DNA of 64,000 nucleotides, taken from positions 448,742 to 512,741 of the forward strand of contig NZ_FOLM01000002.1 of the NCBI RefSeq assembly GCF_900112355.1, in the 5' to 3' direction. Origin of the DNA: Streptomyces aidingensis. GTDB lineage: Bacteria; Actinomycetota; Actinomycetes; Streptomycetales; Streptomycetaceae. The notes beneath the pieces were generated by a model that ran no database searches, was not told where the DNA came from, and saw only the letters and a program-made list of their open reading frames with translations. Every line of letters starts with the position of its first letter. The first letter of the stretch is position 1. Shown here piece after piece: positions 43,567-50,508 of the stretch. The translations under genes and the position numbers were made by a program.

Positions 43567-44819
43567 GCGGATGCTCCTTCCGCTGCGTCGCGGCCGGGGG
43601 TGCGGCGGCGCGGGCGCAGGGCGCGCCCGGCCTGGGTGAGACCGCCGGGGAAGAGGTAGACGGCGGCGACGAAGAGAATGCCGAGCACGACCAGGGGCTC
43701 GGAGAGCGGAGCGGAGAGCCATTCCGGCAGCCCGGCCACCGCGTCCGATACGCCCAGGGCGCCGAGCCGGTGATCCAGATAGACGAAGAGGATGCCGCCG
43801 ACGACCGGCCCCCAGCGGGTGCCGGCGCCGCCCAGCACCACCATCACCAGCAGGGTGAGGGTGAAGTCGGCGGTGCTGGCCTCGGGGGTGACCCCGCCGG
43901 TGACCACCAGATACACCGTGCCGCCCAGCAGGGCGAGCGCGGAGGCCAGCACGAAGGCCCCGAGCTTGTGACGGAACGGATCGCGGCCCAGGACGGAGAC
44001 CCGCTGCTCGTTGTCCCGCACGGCCTGCCAGACCTTGCCGGTCGGGGAGGCCGCCGCCGTCCAGGCCACGGCCGCGGTCAGCACCAGATAGCCCAGCGCC
44101 AGCCAGTAGACGTTGACCGTGTTGGCGACGCCGATGAACGCCTGGGGCACCGCGTCCGCGCGCAGCGGGAGCCCTTCCTCGCCGCCGGTCAGGCCGCCGG
44201 GGTTGCGCTGCACCCAGATGGAACCGGCCTGGGCGAAGGCCAGGGTGACCATGGCGAAGCCGATACCGCCCAGAGCCAGGCTGCGCAGTGAGACCGCGCC
44301 CAGCAGGCAGGCGGCGGCGCTGCCCGCGGCCAGGGTGAGCAGGGCGGCCGGGACCAGGGTCAGGCCCAGTTCGGACATGGCGAGCTGGGTGCCGTAGGCG
44401 CCGCCCGCGATATAGAGGGCGTGGCCGAAGGAGAGCAGCCCGGTGCGGCCGAACAGCAGGTCGTAGCTGACCGCCAGCCCGGCGAAGACCAGGCAGAGGG
44501 CGAACAACTGGAGCGATCCGGCGGAGTTGACCGGTCCGTCCAGCAGCACGGGGATGTCCAGCGCCGAGTACGGCAGGGTGAGCAGAAGCAGCAGCACGGC
44601 GGCCGTGCCCAGCCGGGAACGGTGGGCGCGCAGCCGCTGCGGCAGGCCGCGCCGGACGCCCCCGCCCGGGGCCGGCGCGGGGCCGGGCGGCGCTCCGCCG
44701 GCCGGTCCGGGGGACGGCGTCACCGCGGCGGCGGGGGCCGGCCCGGCGGCCGATGCGGATGTGGATGCGGATGTGGATGTGGATGCGGAGGCGCCCGAGG
44801 GGGCGGTGCGGGGGTTCAT
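43563..44819 (-). CDS. livM: Liv-type ABC transporter permease, LivM subunit
   Basis: 418 residues. The N-terminal 70 residues are Ser/Thr/Ala/Pro/Gly-rich, partly from a hexanucleotide repeat (STSTSASTSASA). Eight to ten membrane helices follow, with the LivM signature GRTGLLSFGHALYIAGGAYG and VLGGAGTRWGPVVGG. It forms the permease heterodimer with LivH. The stop overlaps the hydrolase start as ATGA. Family transporters import branched-chain amino acids, urea, amides or other small acids. Confidence 0.92.
   Translation of the reverse strand: MNPRTAPSGASASTSTSASTSASAAGPAPAAAVTPSPGPAGGAPPGPAPAPGGGVRRGLPQRLRAHRSRLGTAAVLLLLLTLPYSALDIPVLLDGPVNSAGSLQLFALCLVFAGLAVSYDLLFGRTGLLSFGHALYIAGGAYGTQLAMSELGLTLVPAALLTLAAGSAAACLLGAVSLRSLALGGIGFAMVTLAFAQAGSIWVQRNPGGLTGGEEGLPLRADAVPQAFIGVANTVNVYWLALGYLVLTAAVAWTAAASPTGKVWQAVRDNEQRVSVLGRDPFRHKLGAFVLASALALLGGTVYLVVTGGVTPEASTADFTLTLLVMVVLGGAGTRWGPVVGGILFVYLDHRLGALGVSDAVAGLPEWLSAPLSEPLVVLGILFVAAVYLFPGGLTQAGRALRPRRRTPGRDAAEGASA
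44752..44790. repeat. Hexanucleotide repeat at the livM 5' end
   Basis: Six to seven tandem copies of GGATGC/GGATGT encode a Ser/Thr/Ala run near the LivM N-terminus. In frame. Confidence 0.75.
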
Positions 44820-45766
44820 GCCTGGCCTCCTGCGGTCGGGACGGGGGTGCTGCCGGCGGTGGGCCGGGGCACGGGCAGCAGTTCGCGCAGCCGGTGCAGC
44901 ACGGAGCGGCGGCCGGGCGCGGGCCGGGCCAGCACCACGGCGGCCAGCACGATCACCACGGCGAAGTCTCCGAAGCCGCCCGCCACGTAGTAGTTGGCGT
45001 ACTGCTGGACCAGCCCCACGGTGACGGCGGCCAGCGCCACCCCGGTGATGGACTCCAGCCCGCCGATGATCACCACCACAAAGGCGAAGATCAGCAGCCC
45101 GGTGCCCTGATGCGGGGAGAGGGAGCCGAAGTAGAGCCCGGCCAGCACCCCGGCCAGCCCGGCCAGTGCCCCGCCGAGGGCGAAGACCAGCGTGAAGGCC
45201 CGGGTGACGTCGATCCCCAGGGCGGTGACCATGGCGCGGTCCTCCACCCCGGCGCGGACGATCAGCCCGTAGCGGGTGCGGGAGAGGAACAGCCGCACGC
45301 CGGTGAGCACCAGCACCGCGGCGGCGATCAGCACCAGCCGGCTGACCGGCACCTGGGCGCCGAGCACCCCGACCGTGCCGGACAGCGAATCGGGCACCGG
45401 GAACGGCCGGGAGTCGGCGCCGGCATACGCCTGGACCAGGGCCGGTACGGTCAGCGACAGCCCGACCGTGACCAGGATCTGCTCCTTGGGCCGCCCGTAC
45501 AGGCGGCGGATCAGCACCCGTTCGACCACCACGGCCAGCGCGAGCCCGGTGAGGGTGCCGGTGATCAGGGCCAGCAGCAGTCCGCTGATCCCGCCGACCG
45601 CGGTGGCGGTCTGCCAGGCGGCATAGGCGGCGACGGTGAGAAACGCGCCGTGCGCGAAGTTCAGCACGTCCATCAGGCCGAAGATCAGGGCCAGGCCGGA
45701 GGCGATGAGGAAGTACAGCGCGCCCAGGCCGAGCCCGGTGAGGGTGAGCAGGACGAGAGTGCTCAT
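44816..45766 (-). CDS. livH: Liv-type ABC transporter permease, LivH subunit
   Basis: 316 residues, about eight membrane helices. Signature segments are GALYFLIASGLALIFGLMDVLNFAHGAF and LGIDVTRAFTLVFALGGALAGLAGVLAG, the latter being the loop that couples to the ATPases. The start overlaps the livF stop region as ATGA, and its own stop overlaps livM, so the whole block is translationally coupled. Confidence 0.94.
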   Translation of the reverse strand: MSTLVLLTLTGLGLGALYFLIASGLALIFGLMDVLNFAHGAFLTVAAYAAWQTATAVGGISGLLLALITGTLTGLALAVVVERVLIRRLYGRPKEQILVTVGLSLTVPALVQAYAGADSRPFPVPDSLSGTVGVLGAQVPVSRLVLIAAAVLVLTGVRLFLSRTRYGLIVRAGVEDRAMVTALGIDVTRAFTLVFALGGALAGLAGVLAGLYFGSLSPHQGTGLLIFAFVVVIIGGLESITGVALAAVTVGLVQQYANYYVAGGFGDFAVVIVLAAVVLARPAPGRRSVLHRLRELLPVPRPTAGSTPVPTAGGQA

Positions 45767-46686
45767 CGCGCCGCTCCTTTCGTGGTCTCCGTGGCCTGTG
45801 TGGCATCCGTGGCGCCCCGGCTGCCCCGGGTGGCTTCTCCGGTACTTTCTGTGACCGCACTTTCGGCGGATTCGGTTGCCCGGCCGGGCGGACGAGTTCC
45901 GCCGGGGGCCCGGCCCACGCCGAGCAGGGTGGTGGTGCGGGCCCGGTCGGCCAGCAGCCCGGCGGCCGGTCCGCTGTGCACCGCCCGGCCCGCCTCCAGC
46001 ACCACCGCGTGCCCGGCCAGCTTCCGGATGACCGCCAGGTTCTGCTCCACCAGCAGCATCGGCACCCGCTCCGCGGCCCGCGCCAGCACCTCGGCGACCT
46101 CGGTGACCACCCGGGGCGCCAGGCCCTTGGTCGGCTCGTCCACGATGATCAGCCGGTTGTCGTTGAGCAGGCAGCGGGCGATGGCGACCATCTGCTGCTG
46201 TCCGCCGGACAGGGTTCCGGCCGCCTGCGCACCTCTGGCCTTGAGCTCGGGGAACAGCTCGTGGACCAGGTCGTAGGCGGGCCGGCCGCCGCCCGCCCGT
46301 TCGGCCAGGGCCAGGTTCTCGGCCACGGTGAGCCGGGCGAAGATGCCGCGGTCCTCCGGCGCGTAGCCGATGCCGCGCCGCACGGTGCGGTGGGTGGGCT
46401 CGTGGGTGATGTCCGTCCAGCCGTCGCCGCCGGCCCAGCGCACGGTGCCGCCGGTGATCCGCCCCTCCTCCGGCAGCAGCCCCAGCACGGCCCGCACGGT
46501 GGTGGTCTTGCCCACGCCGTTGCGGCCCATCAGCGCGGTCACCCCGGTGGCGGGGACGGTGAAGGTGACGCCCTGGAGAATGCGGGAGCCGGCGATGTCC
46601 ACCCGCAGATCCCGGACGTCCAGAATGCTCGGGCCGGGCGGGCCGGGCGGGCCGGGCGGGCCGGGCGGCATGTCCTGGCTGGTCAC
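45763..46686 (-). CDS. livF: Liv-type ABC transporter ATPase, LivF subunit
   Basis: 307 residues. Walker A LMGRNGVGKTTT, Q-loop RGIGYAPEDRGIF, signature LSGGQQQMVAIARCL, Walker B LIIVDEPTKGL, H-loop LVEQN typical of LivF. The N-terminus has a collagen-like GPPGPPGPPGPPG run from a 9-nt DNA repeat, and the C-terminal 45 residues are Thr/Ala/Glu-rich; both are unusual for LivF. The GTG start overlaps the livG stop as GTGA. Confidence 0.93.
   Translation of the reverse strand: MTSQDMPPGPPGPPGPPGPSILDVRDLRVDIAGSRILQGVTFTVPATGVTALMGRNGVGKTTTVRAVLGLLPEEGRITGGTVRWAGGDGWTDITHEPTHRTVRRGIGYAPEDRGIFARLTVAENLALAERAGGGRPAYDLVHELFPELKARGAQAAGTLSGGQQQMVAIARCLLNDNRLIIVDEPTKGLAPRVVTEVAEVLARAAERVPMLLVEQNLAVIRKLAGHAVVLEAGRAVHSGPAAGLLADRARTTTLLGVGRAPGGTRPPGRATESAESAVTESTGEATRGSRGATDATQATETTKGAAR
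46631..46668. repeat. 9-nt repeats at the livF 5' end
   Basis: Four tandem copies of GGGCCGGGC encode the GPP repeat at the LivF N-terminus. In frame. Confidence 0.85.
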
Positions 46687-47495
46687 AGGTCCTCCCCGAG
46701 GTAGGCGCGCTGTACTTCCTCGTCCGCCATCACGGCCTCGGGGGTGCCCTCGGCCAGCAGCGTGCCGTGGTGCAGCACCGCGATCCGGTCGGCCAGGTCG
46801 AGCACCACATGCATGTGGTGCTCGACCATCAGCAGGGTGCGGCCCTCCTCCCGGTGCAGGATGCGGATCACCTCGGTCAGTTCGCCGATCTCCTCGGCCG
46901 CGACGCCCGCCATCGGCTCGTCCAGCAGCATCAGCCGTGGCCCGTCGCCGCCGACCCCGGGAACGGTGGAGGCCAGCAGCATGGCCAGCTCCAGCTTGCG
47001 CTTGTCGCCGTGCGACAGCCCGCCGGCCAGGTCCTGTGCCCGGTGGCCGAGCCGTACCCGCTCCAGCACCGCCGCCACGTCGGGCCCGGTCACCCGGCGG
47101 GCGCCGACCGCCCGCGCGGCCAGCTCCACATGCTCGGCCACGGTCATGGTCGGGAAGACGGAGGAGGACTGGAAGGTGCGGCCGATGCCCAGCCGGGCGC
47201 GGCGGTGCGGGGCGAGCCGGTCGATCTCCCGGCCGTCCAGCAGCACCGCCCCGGAGGTGGGCCGGGTGATGCCGCTGATGAGGTTGATCAGCGATGTCTT
47301 GCCGGCCCCGTTCGGGCCGATCAGTGCCAGGAACTCGCCCTCGGCAACGGTCAGCTCGATGCCGTCGACGATGGCTACGGCGCCGACCGCCCAGGTCAGC
47401 GCGGTGCACCGGAGCACCGCCCGCCCCTTGGCCCCGGCGGCCGGGACGGAGGCGGGGGCAGGGGCGGACGGGGCGCCCGGGGGCGGGGGCGTCAT
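46683..47495 (-). CDS. livG: Liv-type ABC transporter ATPase, LivG subunit
   Basis: 270 residues. Walker A LIGPNGAGKTSLIN, GIGRTFQSSSVFPTMTV, signature variant LSHGDKRKLELAM (as in LivG/UrtD types), Walker B LMLLDEPMAGV, switch LLMVEHHMHVVLDLADRI. A 25-residue Pro/Ala N-tail precedes the domain. The LSHGD signature instead of LSGGQ is normal for some LivG proteins, notably UrtD. Starts 2 nt after the livK stop. Confidence 0.93.
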   Translation of the reverse strand: MTPPPPGAPSAPAPASVPAAGAKGRAVLRCTALTWAVGAVAIVDGIELTVAEGEFLALIGPNGAGKTSLINLISGITRPTSGAVLLDGREIDRLAPHRRARLGIGRTFQSSSVFPTMTVAEHVELAARAVGARRVTGPDVAAVLERVRLGHRAQDLAGGLSHGDKRKLELAMLLASTVPGVGGDGPRLMLLDEPMAGVAAEEIGELTEVIRILHREEGRTLLMVEHHMHVVLDLADRIAVLHHGTLLAEGTPEAVMADEEVQRAYLGEDL

Positions 47496-47497
47496 GC

Positions 47498-48769
47498 TCA
47501 GCTTCCTTCCGCCGCCGCCGGCGCCGGGGCGACCACCGCGGCGTCGAAGGTCTGCACCACGGTGGGCAGGGCACCGTCGTCCGCGCTCTCGAAGGCCGCC
47601 TGGAACATGGGCTGGAGCAGGGCGTGGTCCTCGGCGCGCACGGTGTTCTCGCCCTTGACGCCGGAGAAGGTGAAGCCCTCCAGGGCGTCGATCATGGCCT
47701 GGGTGTCGCCGTCGGCGCCGCCCGCGCGCACCGCCTCGACCACCATCTGGGCGGCGTTGAAACCGTCCGGGGTGAACAGGTCGGTCTCCCAGCCCTGTGC
47801 GTCGAAGTAGCTCTGCAGCGCCTGCGCCTCGGGGGTGTCGGTGGCGCCGGGCACATAGTGCGCGAGCAGCGTGACCTTGTCGCGGGCCTTGCCGAAGACG
47901 GGGTAGCTGGCGCGCAGGTCCAGCCCGGTGACCACGGTGGCGGCGTCCAGCACGCCCTGCTGGTCCAGGGTGGTCCACATGGACTGGGCGGTGTCTCCGG
48001 CCCAGGCCACGAAGACCATGTCCGGGTCCTCGGCCAGCACCTGGGCGGCGGACGGGGTCAGATCGGTGGCGCTCGGCGGGGCCAGGACGGACGCCACCTC
48101 CATGCCCTGGGCGCCGAGCACGCCCTCCACGGCCGCCACATTGGCCTGGCCGAAGGCGCTGTCCTGGGCCAGCACCACCACCTTCTTGCCCTCGCTCTGC
48201 CCGCCCAGGATCTCCTTTGCGGTGACCACGTCCTGGTAGGTCTGGCGGCCGGAACGGAAGGTGTAGTCGTTGCTGCCGGTGACCGCGTCGGTGGCGGCCG
48301 GTCCGGAGATGTAGAGGACCTGGTTCTGCTCGGCGAGCGGGGAGAGCTGGACGGCCACACCGGACGAGACCGTGCCCGCGATGATCCGGGCACCCTCGCC
48401 GATGCGCTGCCGGGCGAGCGCGACGGCGGTGTCCGGCTCGGCCGCGTCGTCCGACTTGACGACCTCGATGGCGATGCCGTCCACCTCGCCGGTGCCGTCC
48501 GTGGCGTAGTCCAGGCCGGCCTCGAAGCCGCGCAGATACTGCTCGCCGTAGGAGGCCAGCGGGCCGGAGGTGGAGGTGATCAGCGCGACGGTCACGCTGC
48601 CGCCTTCCCCGTCACCGTCCTTGCCGCCGGAGCCGCCGCCGCTGCCGCCCGCGTCGCTCGATCCCGGGCTGGAGCAGGCCGCGGCGGTCGCGGCCAGCAC
48701 GGCGGCCACGGCGGTGGCGGCCAGTCTGCTGAGAACTCTTCGGCGGACTCCTCGACGCGGCTGAGGCAT
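47498..48769 (-). CDS. livK: Liv-type ABC transporter substrate-binding lipoprotein
   Basis: 423 residues. Signal peptide ending at a Cys in VLAATAAACSS, so a lipoprotein; a Gly/Ser/Asp linker follows. The two-lobed type I periplasmic binding fold (VTVALITSTSGPLASYGEQYLRGFEAGLDYA...SGPAATDAVTGSNDYTFR...FVAWAGDTAQSM) is that of Leu/Ile/Val-binding proteins. The ligand cannot be read from sequence; the gene neighbourhood suggests 3-hydroxybutyrate or a related acid. First gene of the transporter operon, divergent from the PHB depolymerase gene. Confidence 0.9.
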   Translation of the reverse strand: MPQPRRGVRRRVLSRLAATAVAAVLAATAAACSSPGSSDAGGSGGGSGGKDGDGEGGSVTVALITSTSGPLASYGEQYLRGFEAGLDYATDGTGEVDGIAIEVVKSDDAAEPDTAVALARQRIGEGARIIAGTVSSGVAVQLSPLAEQNQVLYISGPAATDAVTGSNDYTFRSGRQTYQDVVTAKEILGGQSEGKKVVVLAQDSAFGQANVAAVEGVLGAQGMEVASVLAPPSATDLTPSAAQVLAEDPDMVFVAWAGDTAQSMWTTLDQQGVLDAATVVTGLDLRASYPVFGKARDKVTLLAHYVPGATDTPEAQALQSYFDAQGWETDLFTPDGFNAAQMVVEAVRAGGADGDTQAMIDALEGFTFSGVKGENTVRAEDHALLQPMFQAAFESADDGALPTVVQTFDAAVVAPAPAAAEGS

Positions 48770-48818
48770 GGTGTACGGCTCCCTTGTACGGCCGGTACGG
48801 CGGCGGCTCGGCACAGCT

Positions 48819-48888
48819 ATGTGTGTCCCAGTGATGCCGAGAAGGGTCCGTCCCATCGAAGCCCCAGGACAATGTGTGTCCCACACAT
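48819..48888. promoter_or_regulatory. Candidate operator pair between livK and the depolymerase gene
   Basis: The 12-mer ATGTGTGTCCCA occurs at 48819-48830 and again at 48872-48883, 53 nt apart (about five helix turns, same face). The second copy is part of a perfect palindrome ATGTGTG-TCC-CACACAT (48872-48888). Two spaced sites in the divergent promoter region suggest a dimeric regulator, perhaps with looping. The PucR-type protein of the same locus is the natural candidate, by inference. Confidence 0.58.
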
Positions 48889-48899
48889 ACTCAGCCATC

Positions 48900-48911
48900 G
48901 ATCTATAGATC
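48900..48911. promoter_or_regulatory. GATCTATAGATC palindrome in the divergent promoter
   Basis: Perfect 12-nt palindrome in a locally AT-rich patch about 100 nt before the depolymerase start. It may be part of a -10 region or an operator. Confidence 0.4.
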
Positions 48912-49013
48912 CGGTCTCCATCAACGGCCGGGCCGGTCCGCCCTACGGTGCCCGCATCCACCCCCGCCGGCGCGGCCCGGGACGGCCGCGCCGCGTCCGA
49001 AGGAGAACCGGAC

Positions 49014-50288
49014 ATGCCGACCATGCCCCGGAGAGCCGCACCCCGCCCCAAGGGGCGAAGAAGACCTCTCGCCGCACTGACCGCCCTGCTGGCCACGGTG
49101 GCCGCCCTGCTGCTGGTGCCGGCCGGTCCGGCGCACGCCGCCTCGCTGACCGCCGTCACCGGATTCGGTTCCAACCCCGGCAACCTCACCATGCACCGCT
49201 ATGTCCCGGACGGCCTGCCGGCCGGCCGCCCGGTGGTGGTGCTGCTGCACGGCTGCGCCCAGGGGCCGACGGACTACTTCGCCGACTCCGGCTGGCAGAA
49301 GTTCGCCGACGCCCACCGCTTCACGGTGATCGCGGCGGGCCAGCAGAGCGGCAACAACTCCTCGCGCTGCTTCAACTGGTTCGAGCCGGGCGACACCCGG
49401 CGCGGCCAGGGCGAGGCGCTGTCCATCAAGCAGATGGTGGACCGTGTGCTGGCCGACCAGTCCGCCGACCCGGACCGGGTCTACGTCACCGGCCTGTCGG
49501 CGGGCGGCGCCATGACCGCCACCATGCTGGCCGCCTACCCGGACGTCTTCGCGGGCGGCGCGGTGATCGCCGGCCTGCCGCACGGCTGCGCCACCTCGAT
49601 GATCGACGCCTTCTCCTGCATGAGCCCGGGGAAGACGAAGTCCGCCGACGCCTGGGGCGACCTGGTCCGCGCCGCCCACCCCGGCTACCTGGGGCCCCGG
49701 CCGGTGGTTTCCCTCTGGCACGGCGGCGCGGACTACACCGTGGCCACCGCCAACCTCACCGAGTCGGTCAAGCAGTGGACCGACGTCCACGCCACCGACA
49801 CCACCGGCGACGCCACCCGCACCCTTGCGGCATCCACCACCCGCACCGAATACCGCGACGCCTCCGGCGCGCCCGTCGTCGTCTCCTACCTCACCGCCGG
49901 CAACGGCCACGGCACGCCGGTGGCCCCGGGCAGCGGCACCGAGCAGTGCGGCCGGACCGCCGCCTACTTCCTGAGCAGCCTCTGCTCCAGCTACCACATC
50001 GCCCAGGACTGGAACCTCTCCGGCACCACCCCCGACCCGGACCCGGAGCCCGACCCGGATCCGGAGCCCGACCCCGAACCTGACCCCGACCCGGATCCCG
50101 AGCCGCCCCTGGCCTGCGTCACCGCCAACAACTACGCCCACACCCTGGCCGGCCGCGCCGTGCACCGCTACGGCTACGCCTACGCCGTCGGCTCCGGCGA
50201 CCACCTCGGCCTGTGGTCCCTGGCCGTGACCACCACTCTCACCGAAACCACCCCCGGCCACTGGACCCGCACCACCGCCTGCCCCTGA
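49014..50288 (+). CDS. Secreted polyhydroxybutyrate depolymerase (PhaZ-type esterase)
   Basis: 424 residues. Signal peptide (1-43, ending near GPAHAAS), then the short-chain PHB depolymerase type 1 domain (about 45-330). Oxyanion loop VVVLLHGCAQGPTDYF, conserved RCFNWFEPGDTRRGQGEALS, lipase box TGLSAGGAM (active Ser), and the probable His in NGHGTPV. A Pro-Asp-Pro-Glu linker (about 340-370) leads to a 55-residue C-terminal domain (CVTANNYAHTLAGRAVH...GLWSLAVTTTL), probably substrate-binding. Relatives include feruloyl and acetylxylan esterases, but the motif set favours PHB. AAGGAG lies 8 nt before the ATG. Divergent from livK. Confidence 0.84.
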   Translation: MPTMPRRAAPRPKGRRRPLAALTALLATVAALLLVPAGPAHAASLTAVTGFGSNPGNLTMHRYVPDGLPAGRPVVVLLHGCAQGPTDYFADSGWQKFADAHRFTVIAAGQQSGNNSSRCFNWFEPGDTRRGQGEALSIKQMVDRVLADQSADPDRVYVTGLSAGGAMTATMLAAYPDVFAGGAVIAGLPHGCATSMIDAFSCMSPGKTKSADAWGDLVRAAHPGYLGPRPVVSLWHGGADYTVATANLTESVKQWTDVHATDTTGDATRTLAASTTRTEYRDASGAPVVVSYLTAGNGHGTPVAPGSGTEQCGRTAAYFLSSLCSSYHIAQDWNLSGTTPDPDPEPDPDPEPDPEPDPDPDPEPPLACVTANNYAHTLAGRAVHRYGYAYAVGSGDHLGLWSLAVTTTLTETTPGHWTRTTACP

Positions 50289-50350
50289 CCGGGAACTCCC
50301 CCTCCCGCCCGCGGAGGCGCGGTGCCCCACCACGCCTCCGCGGCACCGCC

Positions 50351-50494
50351 GTGCCGACTGCCGTCACCGGCTACGACGCGGCCTGTGCCGCAGCCGCGGA
50401 AGCATACGGCTGCGCCCTGCTGACCACCGACGCCCGGCCGGCCCGGGCGCCCGGCCTGCGCTGCCCGGTCCGCGTGCCGGACGCCCACGGCTGA
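50351..50494 (+). pseudogene. VapC (PIN-domain toxin) C-terminal remnant
   Basis: 47 codons reading TAVTGYDAACAAAAEAYGCA and then LTTDARPARAPGLRCPVRV. This matches the end of VapC toxins (YDAAYVALAEAL...LVTADARLARAPGL). The N-terminal PIN motifs and any VapB antitoxin gene are absent, so this is a decayed fragment. It lies between the depolymerase and the next operon. Confidence 0.75.
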
Positions 50495-50508
50495 CCGGCT
50501 GCCGCCGG

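Noticed and set aside
47294..50083. Long plus-strand open frame of over 900 codons
   Set aside because: It runs antisense to livG and livK and out of frame through the depolymerase gene, with no ribosome site or domain.
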